Shown: positions 1-8,539, counted from the first letter of the stretch. The stretch is DNA of 64,000 nt from Kaistella carnis (GCF_003860585.1 NZ_CP034159.1:558001-622000); one strand, 5' to 3'. Notes: a model not told the origin generated them from the letters alone. Translations and numbers: made by a program.

Positions 1-373
1 TAGGTAATGGAAATGGATTTTCTTCGGTGTCGAGGGAAATCCATTCTATTTTCTCGATACACGGGTCCATTATTAGAAGATCATTTTCATCGGCCATTTC
101 CGCTACATAGTAAATGCTCAGTAATTGCTCTCCCGCCCGAAATTTGGAAGCCAAAAAGTCTTCCTGTGTATATAAATGTTCAATATTTTTCACTTTAATA
201 TTGAGTTCCTCTTCAAGTTCCCGCTGCACACACTCCAGAACACCTTCTCCAAGTTCCAGTCCGCCACCTGGGAATTTTAATAACTGCTGCCCAACGTATT
301 CTTCATGGAGTACCATTACTTTACCGTCTTTCAAAATAGCAGCATACACCCGCACGTTCATTTTATCAATCAT
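1..373 (-). CDS. NUDIX hydrolase, 3' end cut by window edge
   Basis: Reading the minus strand from an ATG at 373 gives about 124 residues without a stop up to the window edge, so the C-terminus is missing. A NUDIX box lies at about residues 37-60: GGGLELGEGV followed by QRELEEELNI, fitting GX5EX7REUXEEXGU except that the last Gly is Asn. NUDIX enzymes hydrolyse nucleoside diphosphate-linked compounds with Mg2+ held by the REXXEE glutamates. An alternative start is the in-frame ATG at 361, which gives MNVRVYAAIL, a more usual NUDIX opening. The substrate cannot be told from sequence. The forward-strand reading frames here are shadows. Confidence 0.85.
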   Translation of the reverse strand, partial: MIDKMNVRVYAAILKDGKVMVLHEEYVGQQLLKFPGGGLELGEGVLECVQRELEEELNIKVKNIEHLYTQEDFLASKFRAGEQLLSIYYVAEMADENDLLIMDPCIEKIEWISLDTEENPFPLP

Positions 374-417
374 CTGTAAATTTTTATAGTAGTGATTAAA
401 ACAAAGTTATAAATAAA

Positions 418-1110
418 TTAATCATTTAGGTTTTCCTCCTTTAATATTGCATTGATCATTTCCCTTTTTCCGGGGGGACCTGCTTTTTTCTCAACTTTAA
501 AATTAAGATCCTGCAATATTCTCCTAACGCTTCCTTTGGAGGAGTAGGTTGTTAAAAGGGAGCCGACTTTCATTTTTGAAGTGACCTGCTCAAAAAGGGG
601 CTTCTCCCATAAATCTGGTTGAACTCGCGCTCCAAAACAATCGAAGTAAACGAGGTCAATTTTTGGAAGATCCAGCTTTTCAATTTCAAAAAAATCACAG
701 TTAAATTTGGTAAGAAAGAAATTGGGTACGATTTCGATGCTTTTATTCCATTCAGATTCGTGAATTTTAGCATAACTTTCTTTTACCTGCAAATTATCAA
801 AAAATGATTCGTAGTTTAAATTAATTATCTCATCGCCAGTTACGGGGTATTTTTCAACAGTGAAATAATGAATAATATGATTTTTGTCAGTTTTCAAAAA
901 TTCATCAATAGTGACTAAAACATTAAGACCTGTTCCAAAACCAAGTTCTAAAATATTAATTTCATAATTATATACTAATTTTAATCCATTATCAATAAAG
1001 ACATATTTTGCTTCTGTGAGTGCTCCGTTATGAGAATGGTAGTTTTCATTTAACTCACTAATATATAATGTTTTACTGCCATCTGAAGTGGCCTTTATTT
1101 CCCTTTTCAT
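418..1110 (-). CDS. mnmD: tRNA (mnm5s2U34)-methyltransferase MnmD
   Basis: 230 residues. The stand-alone methyltransferase half of MnmC, it transfers the last methyl group in the synthesis of 5-methylaminomethyl-2-thiouridine at tRNA position 34. The SAM-binding motif ELGFGTGLNVL is at about residues 55-65, and the family motif DLVYFDCFGARVQPDLW is at about 152-168. There is no FAD-dependent oxidase half, as is usual in Bacteroidota. The gene is divergent from ilvE. A minus-strand -7 box (TAATTTTG) at 1123-1130 lies about 13 bases before the start codon, which supports this start. Confidence 0.88.
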   Translation of the reverse strand: MKREIKATSDGSKTLYISELNENYHSHNGALTEAKYVFIDNGLKLVYNYEINILELGFGTGLNVLVTIDEFLKTDKNHIIHYFTVEKYPVTGDEIINLNYESFFDNLQVKESYAKIHESEWNKSIEIVPNFFLTKFNCDFFEIEKLDLPKIDLVYFDCFGARVQPDLWEKPLFEQVTSKMKVGSLLTTYSSKGSVRRILQDLNFKVEKKAGPPGKREMINAILKEENLND

Positions 1111-1122
1111 TCAATTTTTTTT

Positions 1123-1130
1123 CAAAATTA
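1123..1130 (-). promoter_or_regulatory. mnmD promoter -7 box
   Basis: TAATTTTG on the minus strand matches the Bacteroidota consensus TAnnTTTG and lies a short leader upstream of mnmD. Matched by eye only. Confidence 0.5.
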
Positions 1131-1140
1131 ATTTAAAATT

Positions 1141-1169
1141 TTGATATTTGAAAAATTATATTAAATTTG
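1141..1169 (+). promoter_or_regulatory. ilvE promoter (-33 TTG, -7 TAAATTTG)
   Basis: TTG at 1141-1143 and TAAATTTG at 1162-1169 are 18 bases apart, close to the spacing known for Bacteroidota primary sigma promoters. The ilvE ATG follows at 1195. Confidence 0.6.
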
Positions 1170-1194
1170 TAGAACATCAATAAAAAATTAAAAA

Positions 1195-2268
1195 ATGATA
1201 ATTCAAAAATCTACCAATCCGAGAATTTCAAACTTTGATCCCGAGAATTTTTCTTTCGGAAATATGTTTATCGATCACATGATTATCTGTGAGTACGAAA
1301 ATGGAAAATGGGGAGATGTAAAATTGATGCCGTATGGTCCACTTCCTTTTTCTCCTGCCATGATGGGAGTAAACTATGGTCAGGCATGTTTCGAAGGTAT
1401 GAAAGCGTATAAAGATAAAGATGGTCAGGTTTTTATCTTCAGACCGGAAAAGAATTTTGCCAGAATTAATAAATCTGCAAATCGTTTGGCAATGCCGGAA
1501 GTAACGGAGGAAATATTTTTAGGCGGACTAAAAGCTTTAGTTGATTTAGACAGAGACTGGATTCCTTACGGAGAAGGAAATTCATTATATATTCGTCCCT
1601 TAATTTTTGCTACAGAAGAAGCTTTGAAAGCAAGAATCGCTAATAAATTCATGTTTGCCATTGTTGCAACTCCAGCAAAAAGTTATTACTCAGAGCCGGT
1701 AGCCGTAAAAATTTCAGATTATTATTCAAGAGCTGCCAACGGTGGAGTTGGTTCTGCAAAAGCTGCCGGTAATTATGCTGCTTCGTTTTATCCCACTAAG
1801 TTGGCAAATGAAGAAGGTTATGAGCAAATTATCTGGACGGATGATTCTACCCATGAGTATTTTGAAGAAAGTGGAACGATGAATGTTTTTGTTAGAATTA
1901 ATGATACCATTTATACGCCGCCGACATCTGAAAAAATTCTGGATGGAGTAACAAGAGATAGTTTTATTCAATTGGCGAAAAGAAGAGGAATCGATATCCA
2001 GATAGAACCAATATCTGTGAAAAAAGTAATTGAAGCTCATAAGAATGGAACTTTGAAAGAAGTTTGGGGTGTTGGAACGGCCGTGGTAACTACCGTATTT
2101 AAAGCAATCGGATACCAAGGTGAAAGACTTGATTTGCCGCAATTGCCTTTAGAAGAAAGTTTTGCCTTGACCCTTCAGAAAGACTTGGTTGATATTCAAA
2201 CCAATGTTGCTGAAGATCCATTTGGATGGAGAGTTTTGGTAGAGAAAAATATATTGGAAAACGCATAG
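1195..2268 (+). CDS. ilvE: Branched-chain amino acid aminotransferase
   Basis: 357 residues, the usual length of the longer class IV PLP branched-chain transaminase. It interconverts Leu, Ile and Val with their 2-oxo acids using 2-oxoglutarate/glutamate. The PLP-lysine motif GVGSAKAAGNYAAS is at about residues 184-197 (Lys ~189). Other family signatures are YGQACFEGMKAY near the N-terminus and FEESGTMNVFV at about 223-233. It has its own promoter and a strong terminator downstream. The 2-oxo acids it makes are substrates of the fused E1 dehydrogenase at 50.7 kb, the route to iso-branched fatty acids typical of these bacteria (functional link inferred). Confidence 0.93.
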   Translation: MIIQKSTNPRISNFDPENFSFGNMFIDHMIICEYENGKWGDVKLMPYGPLPFSPAMMGVNYGQACFEGMKAYKDKDGQVFIFRPEKNFARINKSANRLAMPEVTEEIFLGGLKALVDLDRDWIPYGEGNSLYIRPLIFATEEALKARIANKFMFAIVATPAKSYYSEPVAVKISDYYSRAANGGVGSAKAAGNYAASFYPTKLANEEGYEQIIWTDDSTHEYFEESGTMNVFVRINDTIYTPPTSEKILDGVTRDSFIQLAKRRGIDIQIEPISVKKVIEAHKNGTLKEVWGVGTAVVTTVFKAIGYQGERLDLPQLPLEESFALTLQKDLVDIQTNVAEDPFGWRVLVEKNILENA

Positions 2269-2294
2269 TTTTTTTTAAACTTCAAGATAATTAA

Positions 2295-2322
2295 GCCGGG
2301 AATAATTTCTTCCCGGTTTTTT
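2295..2322 (+). terminator. Rho-independent terminator of ilvE
   Basis: CCGGGAA and TTCCCGG arms with an 8-base loop are followed by TTTTTTC. Confidence 0.8.
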
Positions 2323-2367
2323 CGTTTTCTCATCTGCCCCGAAATGCTTATTTTCGCAAAAGCTTTT

Positions 2368-2877
2368 ATGAAAAGAATATTTTTATTTTCGATTTTATTA
2401 TTGATGGGTTGCATGCAACAGGCACCGAGTCATCCTCCTGTGGGCGGATTTCTTGGAGAGAAGGAGATGGCGGATTCAAAAAACCGAACAAAAAACCTGA
2501 ATTTGATGGAGCGACAACAGATTCAGGAATGGATAAAAATGCAGGATGAGAAATTTTATCCAATGAATATGAATTATTGGGTCAATGATTCGGAACTTCA
2601 AAATAATTCCCGAAAAGCTAACGGTGAAATGATCTCTTATCAATATGATATTTATGATTTTGACAAGGTTAAATTATATGAAACCCCGAAAGAAAATATC
2701 AATGTAAGTTTTGGTCATTTTGAAGAGTTAAAACCCGTGGAAGATGCGTTGCGGCACATGAATAAAAACCAGGAAGTTACCCTCTTAATTCCTTCCGCAC
2801 TAGGATTTGGGACCTATGGTGATCAGGACAAGATCCCAAATGACATGCCTCTTATCATTAAATTAAAAGTACTTTAA
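2368..2877 (+). CDS. FKBP-type peptidyl-prolyl isomerase lipoprotein, GldI-like
   Basis: 169 residues from the ATG at 2368. An in-frame ATG at 2344 exists, but the later start gives a clean lipoprotein signal peptide (MKRIFLFSILLLMGC, lipobox Cys15). A near-consensus -7 box (TATTTTCG, 2348-2355) also overlaps the early start. The C-terminal half has FKBP signatures: FGHFEELKPVEDAL, then EVTLLIPSALGFGTYGD. The probable site of action is the periplasmic face of a membrane, as a folding helper. It resembles the gliding-motility isomerase GldI of Flavobacterium, but gliding cannot be inferred here. It lies 14 bases upstream of a second immunophilin, so the two are probably co-transcribed. Confidence 0.8.
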   Translation: MKRIFLFSILLLMGCMQQAPSHPPVGGFLGEKEMADSKNRTKNLNLMERQQIQEWIKMQDEKFYPMNMNYWVNDSELQNNSRKANGEMISYQYDIYDFDKVKLYETPKENINVSFGHFEELKPVEDALRHMNKNQEVTLLIPSALGFGTYGDQDKIPNDMPLIIKLKVL

Positions 2878-2891
2878 AAATATTGCTATTT

Positions 2892-4016
2892 ATGTTAAAA
2901 AAAAATTTATTAATCGCGTTAGCAGCGATATCACTAACAAGTTGTACCCCAATTTATAAAAAAATGAACGTAGACAAAGAAACTTACGCAGGTCTTAAAG
3001 ATGGCCTTTACGCTAATTTCCAAACATCAAAAGGAAATATGATCGTTAAATTTGAAGACAAAAAAGCTCCGGTTACCGTTGCAAATTTTGTTGGTTTAGC
3101 AGAAGGTAAAATCGATAATAAATCAAAAGCGAAAGGAGTCCCTTTTTATGATGGAACTATTTTTCACCGAGTTATCAAAGATTTTATGATTCAAGGTGGT
3201 GATCCAAAAGGAACAGGAATGGGTGACCCAGGTTACAAATTTGATGACGAAAGAAATGACTTGACCCACACAGGAAAAGGAATTTTATCGATGGCGAATT
3301 CAGGACCGAATACCAACGGATCTCAATTTTTCATTACTGAAGTTGCAACACCTTGGTTAGATGGAAAACATACCATATTCGGCGAAGTGGTGAATGGTAT
3401 TGAAGTAATTGATACAATTGCAAATGTTGAAAAGGGACCTCAGGACAAACCAAAAACTGATGTGGTTTTAGAAAAAGTAGCCATTTTCTCCAAAGGAGAG
3501 GAGTACAAAGGTTACGATGCTGCCAAGATCTTTAACGAGGGAAAATCTAAAATTAAAGAAAATAACAAAGCCATTTTAGAAAAAATTGAAGCTGATAAAA
3601 AGAAGAAAGAAGAAGAATTTGCGGCGAATCAACAAAAGTTAGTTGATGATTTAAAAGCGACAATGACGCCAACTGCTTCCGGTCTTTATTACAAAATTAC
3701 GCAGACTGCAGAAGGTAAAAAACCAAATGTTGGAGACGTAGTTTCTGTACATTATGCAGGTAAATTAGTTGATGGAACAGAGTTCGATTCCTCTTTCAAA
3801 AGAAATGAACCTATTGAAATTCCAATTGGTGTAGGTCAGGTAATTAAAGGTTGGGATGAAGGAATTCTTCTTCTAAAGGAAGGTGAATCTGCAACACTAT
3901 TGATTCCTTCAGAATTGGGTTATGGTGCAAGAGGAGCTGCAGGAGTTATCCCGCCAAATGCCTGGTTAATTTTTGACGTACAACTCGTTAAAATTAAAAG
4001 CAGTTTAACAAAATAA
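2892..4016 (+). CDS. Dual immunophilin lipoprotein: cyclophilin-FKBP fusion
   Basis: 374 residues from the ATG at 2892 (a TTG at 2883 is less likely). A lipoprotein signal ends at SLTSC. Next comes a cyclophilin domain at about residues 35-195 (FHRVIKDFMIQGGDPKGTGMG, NTNGSQFFIT, WLDGKHTIFGEV). A charged, Lys/Glu-rich helical linker spans about 200-250. A C-terminal FKBP domain covers about 258-370 (VSVHYAGKLVDGTEFDSS, IPSELGYGARGAAGVIPPN, LIFDVQLVKI). Both domains keep their core motifs, so this should be a two-headed prolyl isomerase anchored in a membrane. Such cyclophilin-FKBP fusions are a recognised class in Flavobacterium relatives. It is probably in an operon with the preceding FKBP gene. 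Confidence 0.9.
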   Translation: MLKKNLLIALAAISLTSCTPIYKKMNVDKETYAGLKDGLYANFQTSKGNMIVKFEDKKAPVTVANFVGLAEGKIDNKSKAKGVPFYDGTIFHRVIKDFMIQGGDPKGTGMGDPGYKFDDERNDLTHTGKGILSMANSGPNTNGSQFFITEVATPWLDGKHTIFGEVVNGIEVIDTIANVEKGPQDKPKTDVVLEKVAIFSKGEEYKGYDAAKIFNEGKSKIKENNKAILEKIEADKKKKEEEFAANQQKLVDDLKATMTPTASGLYYKITQTAEGKKPNVGDVVSVHYAGKLVDGTEFDSSFKRNEPIEIPIGVGQVIKGWDEGILLLKEGESATLLIPSELGYGARGAAGVIPPNAWLIFDVQLVKIKSSLTK

Positions 4017-4050
4017 ACCGTAATCTTCTAGATTATATTATTGCTAAAAA

Positions 4051-4086
4051 AGAGCACTTCAATTTCTATTGAAGTGCTCTTTTATT
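4051..4086 (+). terminator. Terminator of the immunophilin pair
   Basis: Perfect 13-bp arms AGAGCACTTCAAT / ATTGAAGTGCTCT with a 4-base loop are followed by TTTTATTTTT. Confidence 0.85.
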
Positions 4087-4477
4087 TTTCAAAGAAATAA
4101 ATAGTAAAATGATAATTAAAAGTAACCGATTGATTATGTTTTTATGAAACTAATCAAAATTCATTATATTTAATTTATTAAAAGGCTGTTTTAACTACGA
4201 CTTATTAAACTTCAATTTGGTATATTTGTTAGACAAAACAAACTAAGCTGAATAGATTTTTATTTTCTACACTTTACATGTAATAAAATTTTTAGCATTT
4301 ACTGGAAATTTATTGCGAGCTCTATAATTTTCTTGTCTATAAAAAGTAGGCAATAGAATTAAAAGACGTGGGGGTAAAAACTAGTAACGAGACCAAACAA
4401 ATGATGATTTAATTTTCAATGCCGATCGGGCAAGCTTAGTTAATGAAAATAAAAATTGTTAATCCGACGGTAAAGTA
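4087..4477. other. Intergenic stretch without a recognisable gene
   Basis: About 390 AT-rich bases between two converging terminators. I see no convincing open frame, repeat or RNA gene. The only short frame (ATG at 4444) encodes 11 residues and is not credible on its own. Confidence 0.6.
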
Positions 4478-4504
4478 AAAAGGTATATCAGCGATATACC
4501 TTTT
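4478..4504 (-). terminator. Terminator of the ion channel gene
   Basis: Arms AAAAGGTATAT / ATATACCTTTT with a 5-base loop. Read on the minus strand the 3' arm runs into T residues directly after the channel stop codon. Confidence 0.75.
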
Positions 4505-4509
4505 TTATT

Positions 4510-5337
4510 TTAAATTACTTTTTCACCGCAAATTTTGCAAAATCTAGCATCATCATCTACGTCATTATTTCCGCAACGATTACAAACCTTGCCTATTTCC
4601 TGACGCTTGTTACGCATCTCTGCCGTCACAATTCCGGTAGGAACTGCAATAATGGAATAACCTGCAAGCATTAAGAGCACAGATAGGAATTTACCCAACG
4701 GCGTTCCCGGCGAAACATCACCATATCCAACGGTTGTTACTGTGACAACAGCCCAATAAACACTTTGGGGAATGCTTTCAAAACCTTCACGATGGCCTTC
4801 CACCATAAACATCATCGAGCCAATAATGACAGAAAAAATAATTAGGAATAAAAGAAAGATATAAATTTTTCGGGAACTGTTTTTCATGGCACGAACAATA
4901 AAATAACCATCGTTCATAAAATCCATCAGATTTAAAATCCGGAAAATTCTTAACATTCTAAGCATTCTTAGAATTAAGAAATATTTTGTAATCGGGAAGA
5001 ACAAACTCAGATAAAAGGGAAGAATCGCAAGAAAGTCGATGATTCCGAAGAAACTGAAAATATATGCTTTCTTATTTTTAATGGTAAGGATCCTCAGCGC
5101 GTATTCTATGGTAAAAAAAGCAGTAATGATAATTTCTAAAATGACGAAAGCATTATGAAATTTAGCGTCGAAAATTTGTACACTTTCCATCATAACGATG
5201 AAGGTGCTTACTAAAATGAGAACCAACAGTAGAAGGTCAAACAGTCGTCCCATTTTAGTGTCAGACTTGAAGATAATACGGAAAAGCTGTCGTTTCCATT
5301 TCGTCCTCTCAGGCAAAAAATTATGTTCTCTTTCCAT
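4510..5337 (-). CDS. Voltage-gated-type potassium channel with C-terminal zinc ribbon
   Basis: 275 residues from the ATG at 5337, which follows a minus-strand -7 box at 5382-5389. The longer frame starting at 5409 begins upstream of that promoter and is rejected. There are six membrane segments. S4 has an Arg every third residue (LRMLRMLRIFRIL, ~123-135), and the pore has the K+ selectivity filter TTVGYGD (~201-207). After S6 come about 15 linker residues and a CXXC...CXXC ribbon (Cys252, 255, 267, 270) ending at residue 275. The ribbon is unusual for this channel family and could be a sensing or assembly domain (inference). The gene is divergent from the Nif3-family gene. Confidence 0.88.
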   Translation of the reverse strand: MEREHNFLPERTKWKRQLFRIIFKSDTKMGRLFDLLLLVLILVSTFIVMMESVQIFDAKFHNAFVILEIIITAFFTIEYALRILTIKNKKAYIFSFFGIIDFLAILPFYLSLFFPITKYFLILRMLRMLRIFRILNLMDFMNDGYFIVRAMKNSSRKIYIFLLFLIIFSVIIGSMMFMVEGHREGFESIPQSVYWAVVTVTTVGYGDVSPGTPLGKFLSVLLMLAGYSIIAVPTGIVTAEMRNKRQEIGKVCNRCGNNDVDDDARFCKICGEKVI

Positions 5338-5381
5338 TGAACTTTGCAGTATAATTAAATAATTAATTCTTAAATTCGTTA

Positions 5382-5389
5382 CAAACATA
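5382..5389 (-). promoter_or_regulatory. Ion channel promoter -7 box
   Basis: TATGTTTG on the minus strand, 45 bases upstream of the chosen start. On the plus strand TAAATTCG (5371-5378) is a possible -7 box for the divergent Nif3-family gene. Confidence 0.45.
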
Positions 5390-5394
5390 ACAAA

Positions 5395-6492
5395 ATGACA
5401 GTAAACCAAGTCATCTCCGACTTAAAAAATGTAATTCCTTTGGCTCAAGCAGAAAATTATGATAATGTAGGATTGCTTTGTGGCGATCCCGAAAGAGCGG
5501 TCACAGGAATTTTGGTTTGTCATGATGCCTTGCATAATGTTGTAGAAGAGGCGATTAGGAAAGACCTGAATTTAATTGTGACTTTTCATCCCATCATCTT
5601 CTCAGGATTAAAATCCATTACGGGTAAAAATTATGTAGAAAAGGTAATCATGAAAGCTATTGAAAATAAAATTGCAATCTACGCGATTCATACGGCTTTT
5701 GATAATGACTATTTTGGAGTGAATTATCGGATCTGCGAAGTACTCGGGTTGAAAAATCAAAAAATTCTGATGCCAAAAGTTCAGGATTTACGAAAACTTG
5801 AAGTCTATGTTCCGCAAGATCATGCTGAAGAAGTTAAAAATGCTTTATTTACAGCCGGCGCCGGAAACATAGGATTTTATGATGAATGTAGTTTTTCCAT
5901 CGAAGGCACGGGAACTTTTCGACCTTTGGAAGGATCAAATCCATTTTCTGGAAGTGAAAATATCAGAGAAAACGCGAGCGAAAAATTGATTTCAGTCATC
6001 TTTGAAAGTTATAAGGAGCATAAGATTTTAGATGCCGTAAAAAATTCACATCCTTATGAGGAAGTAGCCTATCAAATAATAAAATTAGAAAACGAAAACC
6101 AATATCTTGGGTTGGGTAGATTTGGTGAATTTGAAGTGGAAATGGAGGAGGCTGAATTTTTAAATTTCGTGAAAGAAAAATTTAATTTGAAGGTGATCAA
6201 ACACTCAGATTTTACGGGCAAAAAAATTAAGAGAGTAGGCGTTTTGGGCGGAAGTGGAGCAAGCGGAATTTCGGCGGCGATTTCTAAACAATGTGATGCG
6301 TATTTAACCGGGGATTTAAAATATCATGATTATTTTCAAAGTGAAGGTAAAATGTTGATTGGCGACATCGGACATTTTGAATCTGAACAATTTGTTACCC
6401 AGCATTTAGTTGAAATATTATCACAAAAATTCACTACCTTTGCCATCTCAAAATCTACTGAGAAAACCAATCCTGTTAATTATTTTTTATAA
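5395..6492 (+). CDS. Nif3-like dinuclear metal-centre protein
   Basis: 365 residues, the long form of the Nif3/YqfO family with a CutA/PII-like insertion at about residues 125-230. Metal-ligand segments are visible: TFHPIIFSG (~62-70), HTAFDND (~99-105), and near the C-terminus GDIGHFESEQ. Family members form hexameric toroids with a dinuclear metal site. Their reaction is not settled, although some databases call them GTP cyclohydrolase 1 type 2. The next gene starts three bases after the stop, and this Nif3 plus coiled-coil zinc-ribbon pair is widespread in Bacteroidota, so a shared function is likely. Confidence 0.88.
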   Translation: MTVNQVISDLKNVIPLAQAENYDNVGLLCGDPERAVTGILVCHDALHNVVEEAIRKDLNLIVTFHPIIFSGLKSITGKNYVEKVIMKAIENKIAIYAIHTAFDNDYFGVNYRICEVLGLKNQKILMPKVQDLRKLEVYVPQDHAEEVKNALFTAGAGNIGFYDECSFSIEGTGTFRPLEGSNPFSGSENIRENASEKLISVIFESYKEHKILDAVKNSHPYEEVAYQIIKLENENQYLGLGRFGEFEVEMEEAEFLNFVKEKFNLKVIKHSDFTGKKIKRVGVLGGSGASGISAAISKQCDAYLTGDLKYHDYFQSEGKMLIGDIGHFESEQFVTQHLVEILSQKFTTFAISKSTEKTNPVNYFL

Positions 6493-6495
6493 AAT

Positions 6496-7275
6496 ATGGC
6501 TAAGAAAAACGTAGAAATCTCCGTCGAAGACAAACTAAGAGCATTATACGACCTACAAATCATTGATTCTAGGTTAGATGAAATCCGCAGTACAAGAGGT
6601 GAATTGCCAATTGAGGTGGAAGATTTAGAAATTGAGATCGAAGGTCTTGAAAAGAGAGCTGAAAAGTTTCAAAGTGAAATTAAGGCGCAGAATGATGAAA
6701 TCAATACTAAAAATGAAATCATCAATCATGCGAAATCTTTGATTGAAAAATACAAAACTCAGCAAGATAACGTACGAAATAACAAAGAATTCGAATCTTT
6801 GGAAAAAGAAATCGAATATCAAGATCTTGAAATTCAGCTTTCTGAAAAAAGAATTAACGAATTTAGTGCAAAAATCGCTCACAAAAACGAAACACTGGAG
6901 GAGCTTAACAATAAGATTGCAGAATTAAAAAATCACCTTAAATTTAAAAAAGAGGAACTTGAAAATTTAATTTCTGAAACGCAAAAAGAGGAAGATTTCT
7001 TACTCGAAAAATCAAATGAATTTGCGAAGAAAATCGACGAAAGATTATTGGCGTCTTACCAAAGAATCCGTACCAATTCACCAACTGGTTTGGCTGTTGT
7101 AGGTTTAGAAAGAGGAGCTCCAAAAGGATCTTTCTTTACTTTGCCTCCACAGAAACAAATGGAGATTGCGCAGCGTAAAAAGATTATCATTGATGAACAT
7201 TCAGGAAAAATCTTGGTTGATGACGATATGGTAAACGAAGAAAATGAGAAAATGAAAGACATTATTAAATTTTAA
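6496..7275 (+). CDS. Coiled-coil protein of the C4 zinc-ribbon family, zinc ligands lost
   Basis: 259 residues. Residues ~10-180 are a long antiparallel-type coiled coil rich in Glu and Lys. The C-terminal ~60 residues align with the zf-RING_7 zinc ribbon that normally follows this coiled coil (VVGLERGAPKGSFFTLPPQ, RKKIIIDEHSGKILVDD). The four cysteines expected there are replaced by Pro209, Ser212, Asp233 and Ser236, and the protein contains no cysteine at all. The fold signature (LPPQ, basic strand, GKILVD) remains. It probably acts with the Nif3-family protein encoded immediately upstream. Function unknown. Confidence 0.85.
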   Translation: MAKKNVEISVEDKLRALYDLQIIDSRLDEIRSTRGELPIEVEDLEIEIEGLEKRAEKFQSEIKAQNDEINTKNEIINHAKSLIEKYKTQQDNVRNNKEFESLEKEIEYQDLEIQLSEKRINEFSAKIAHKNETLEELNNKIAELKNHLKFKKEELENLISETQKEEDFLLEKSNEFAKKIDERLLASYQRIRTNSPTGLAVVGLERGAPKGSFFTLPPQKQMEIAQRKKIIIDEHSGKILVDDDMVNEENEKMKDIIKF

Positions 7276-7290
7276 TAAAGTTTTCAACAT

Positions 7291-7328
7291 AAAAAAACCG
7301 GTTTGATATTTTTCAAACCGGTTTTTTT
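7291..7328. terminator. Bidirectional terminator
   Basis: Arms AAACCGGTTTGA / TCAAACCGGTTT flanked by A7 and T7 runs, between converging genes. Confidence 0.85.
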
Positions 7329-7339
7329 AGGTGTTAATT

Positions 7340-8539
7340 TTAAGTCATTTTTACTGCAGTTAAAAAGTCTTTTATTCTTTTCATGGCTTCCCGCAACTCA
7401 TGTTCTGAAGCAGCGTATGAAAATCGAATACAATTTGGATTACCAAAAGAAACGCCACCAACGGTTCCTACCTGTGCATGCTCCAACAGAAACATTGAGA
7501 AATCATCTGCATTATTAATTTTAGTTCCATTTAAAGTTTTCCCTTTGTAAAAAGAAATATCAGGAAAGAAGTAAAAAGCAGCTTTCGGATAATTGATATT
7601 AAATCCTGGAATATCCTTCATCAAGTCATAAACAATATCCCTTCTTTTTTTAAATTCTTCCACCATAAATCGATATTCACTTGGGTCAGTCTGCAGAGCA
7701 GTAACCGAGGCTTTTTGCGCCATCGAATTTGCACCACTTGTCATTTGCCCCTGAATCTTCTCACACGCTTTTGCCAGCCATGTTGGACACGCAGAATAAC
7801 CAATGCGCCACCCAGTCATTGCAAAAGCTTTCGACATTCCATTAATCACAGCAGTTTGTTCATACACTTGAGGAAACTCTGCAATGGACGTATGTTGACC
7901 CTCATAATTAATAAATTCATAGATCTCATCGGAGATAATGGTGATCTGAGGATATTTAGCAATTACATTCGCAATCGCTTCTAACTCTGCCCGCGTATAA
8001 TAACTTCCGGAAGGATTGCAGGGGGAACTATAAAGCAAGGCCTTTGTTTTAGGCGTAATTGCTTTTTCTAATTGCGCTGCGGTCATTTTAAACTCGGTGT
8101 CGATGGAAGTTTCAATAAATACGGAAGTTCCATCCATCATTTTTACCATTTCGTCATAACTCACCCAATACGGTGCGGGTAAAATCACCTCGTCGCCTTT
8201 ATTAATAATGGAGGCCAGAACGTTAATGATTGCCTGTTTCGCGCCATTAGAAACACAAATTTGAGACGCATTATATTCAAGATTATTATCTCTTTTTAAT
8301 TTACCACATATTGCTTCCCTTAAATCCAAAAATCCTGGAACAGGAGAGTAGTGACTGAAATTTTTATTGATGGCCTCAAATGCTGCTTCTTTGATATTGT
8401 TGGGCACGTCGAAATCGGGTTCGCCTAGAGTTAAACTGATAACATCGATGCCGGCAGCTTTCATTTCACGCACTTTATTACTCATCACAAAAGTCTGCGA
8501 AAAACTCAGTCTGTTTAACCGATCAGAATATTTTTCCAT
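7340..8539 (-). CDS. Class I PLP aminotransferase (aspartate aminotransferase type)
   Basis: 399 residues from the ATG at 8539. The longer frame to 8593 runs through the -7 box TATCTTTG, so it is not used. Fold type I aminotransferase signatures: SNGAKQAIINVL, APYWVSYDEMVKM, SSPCNPSGSYY, SDEIYEFINY, and the PLP-lysine motif INGMSKAFAMTGWRIGY. This group (AspB-like, subgroup Ib) usually transfers the amino group from aspartate to 2-oxoglutarate, sometimes also accepting prephenate or aromatic substrates. The exact substrate is not decided by sequence. It is divergent from rsmG. Confidence 0.88.
   Translation of the reverse strand: MEKYSDRLNRLSFSQTFVMSNKVREMKAAGIDVISLTLGEPDFDVPNNIKEAAFEAINKNFSHYSPVPGFLDLREAICGKLKRDNNLEYNASQICVSNGAKQAIINVLASIINKGDEVILPAPYWVSYDEMVKMMDGTSVFIETSIDTEFKMTAAQLEKAITPKTKALLYSSPCNPSGSYYTRAELEAIANVIAKYPQITIISDEIYEFINYEGQHTSIAEFPQVYEQTAVINGMSKAFAMTGWRIGYSACPTWLAKACEKIQGQMTSGANSMAQKASVTALQTDPSEYRFMVEEFKKRRDIVYDLMKDIPGFNINYPKAAFYFFPDISFYKGKTLNGTKINNADDFSMFLLEHAQVGTVGGVSFGNPNCIRFSYAASEHELREAMKRIKDFLTAVKMT

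Noticed and set aside
7..389. Two forward open frames over the first 390 bases
   Set aside because: They lie opposite the NUDIX gene, are Ser/Pro-rich and show no domain; shadows.
1726..2142. 138-codon minus frame inside ilvE
   Set aside because: Antisense to a strongly conserved enzyme, Ser/Arg-rich and with no promoter; shadow.
4444..4479. Short frame reading MKIKIVNPTVK, similar to racemase N-termini
   Set aside because: Only 11 codons directly before a terminator; likely chance.
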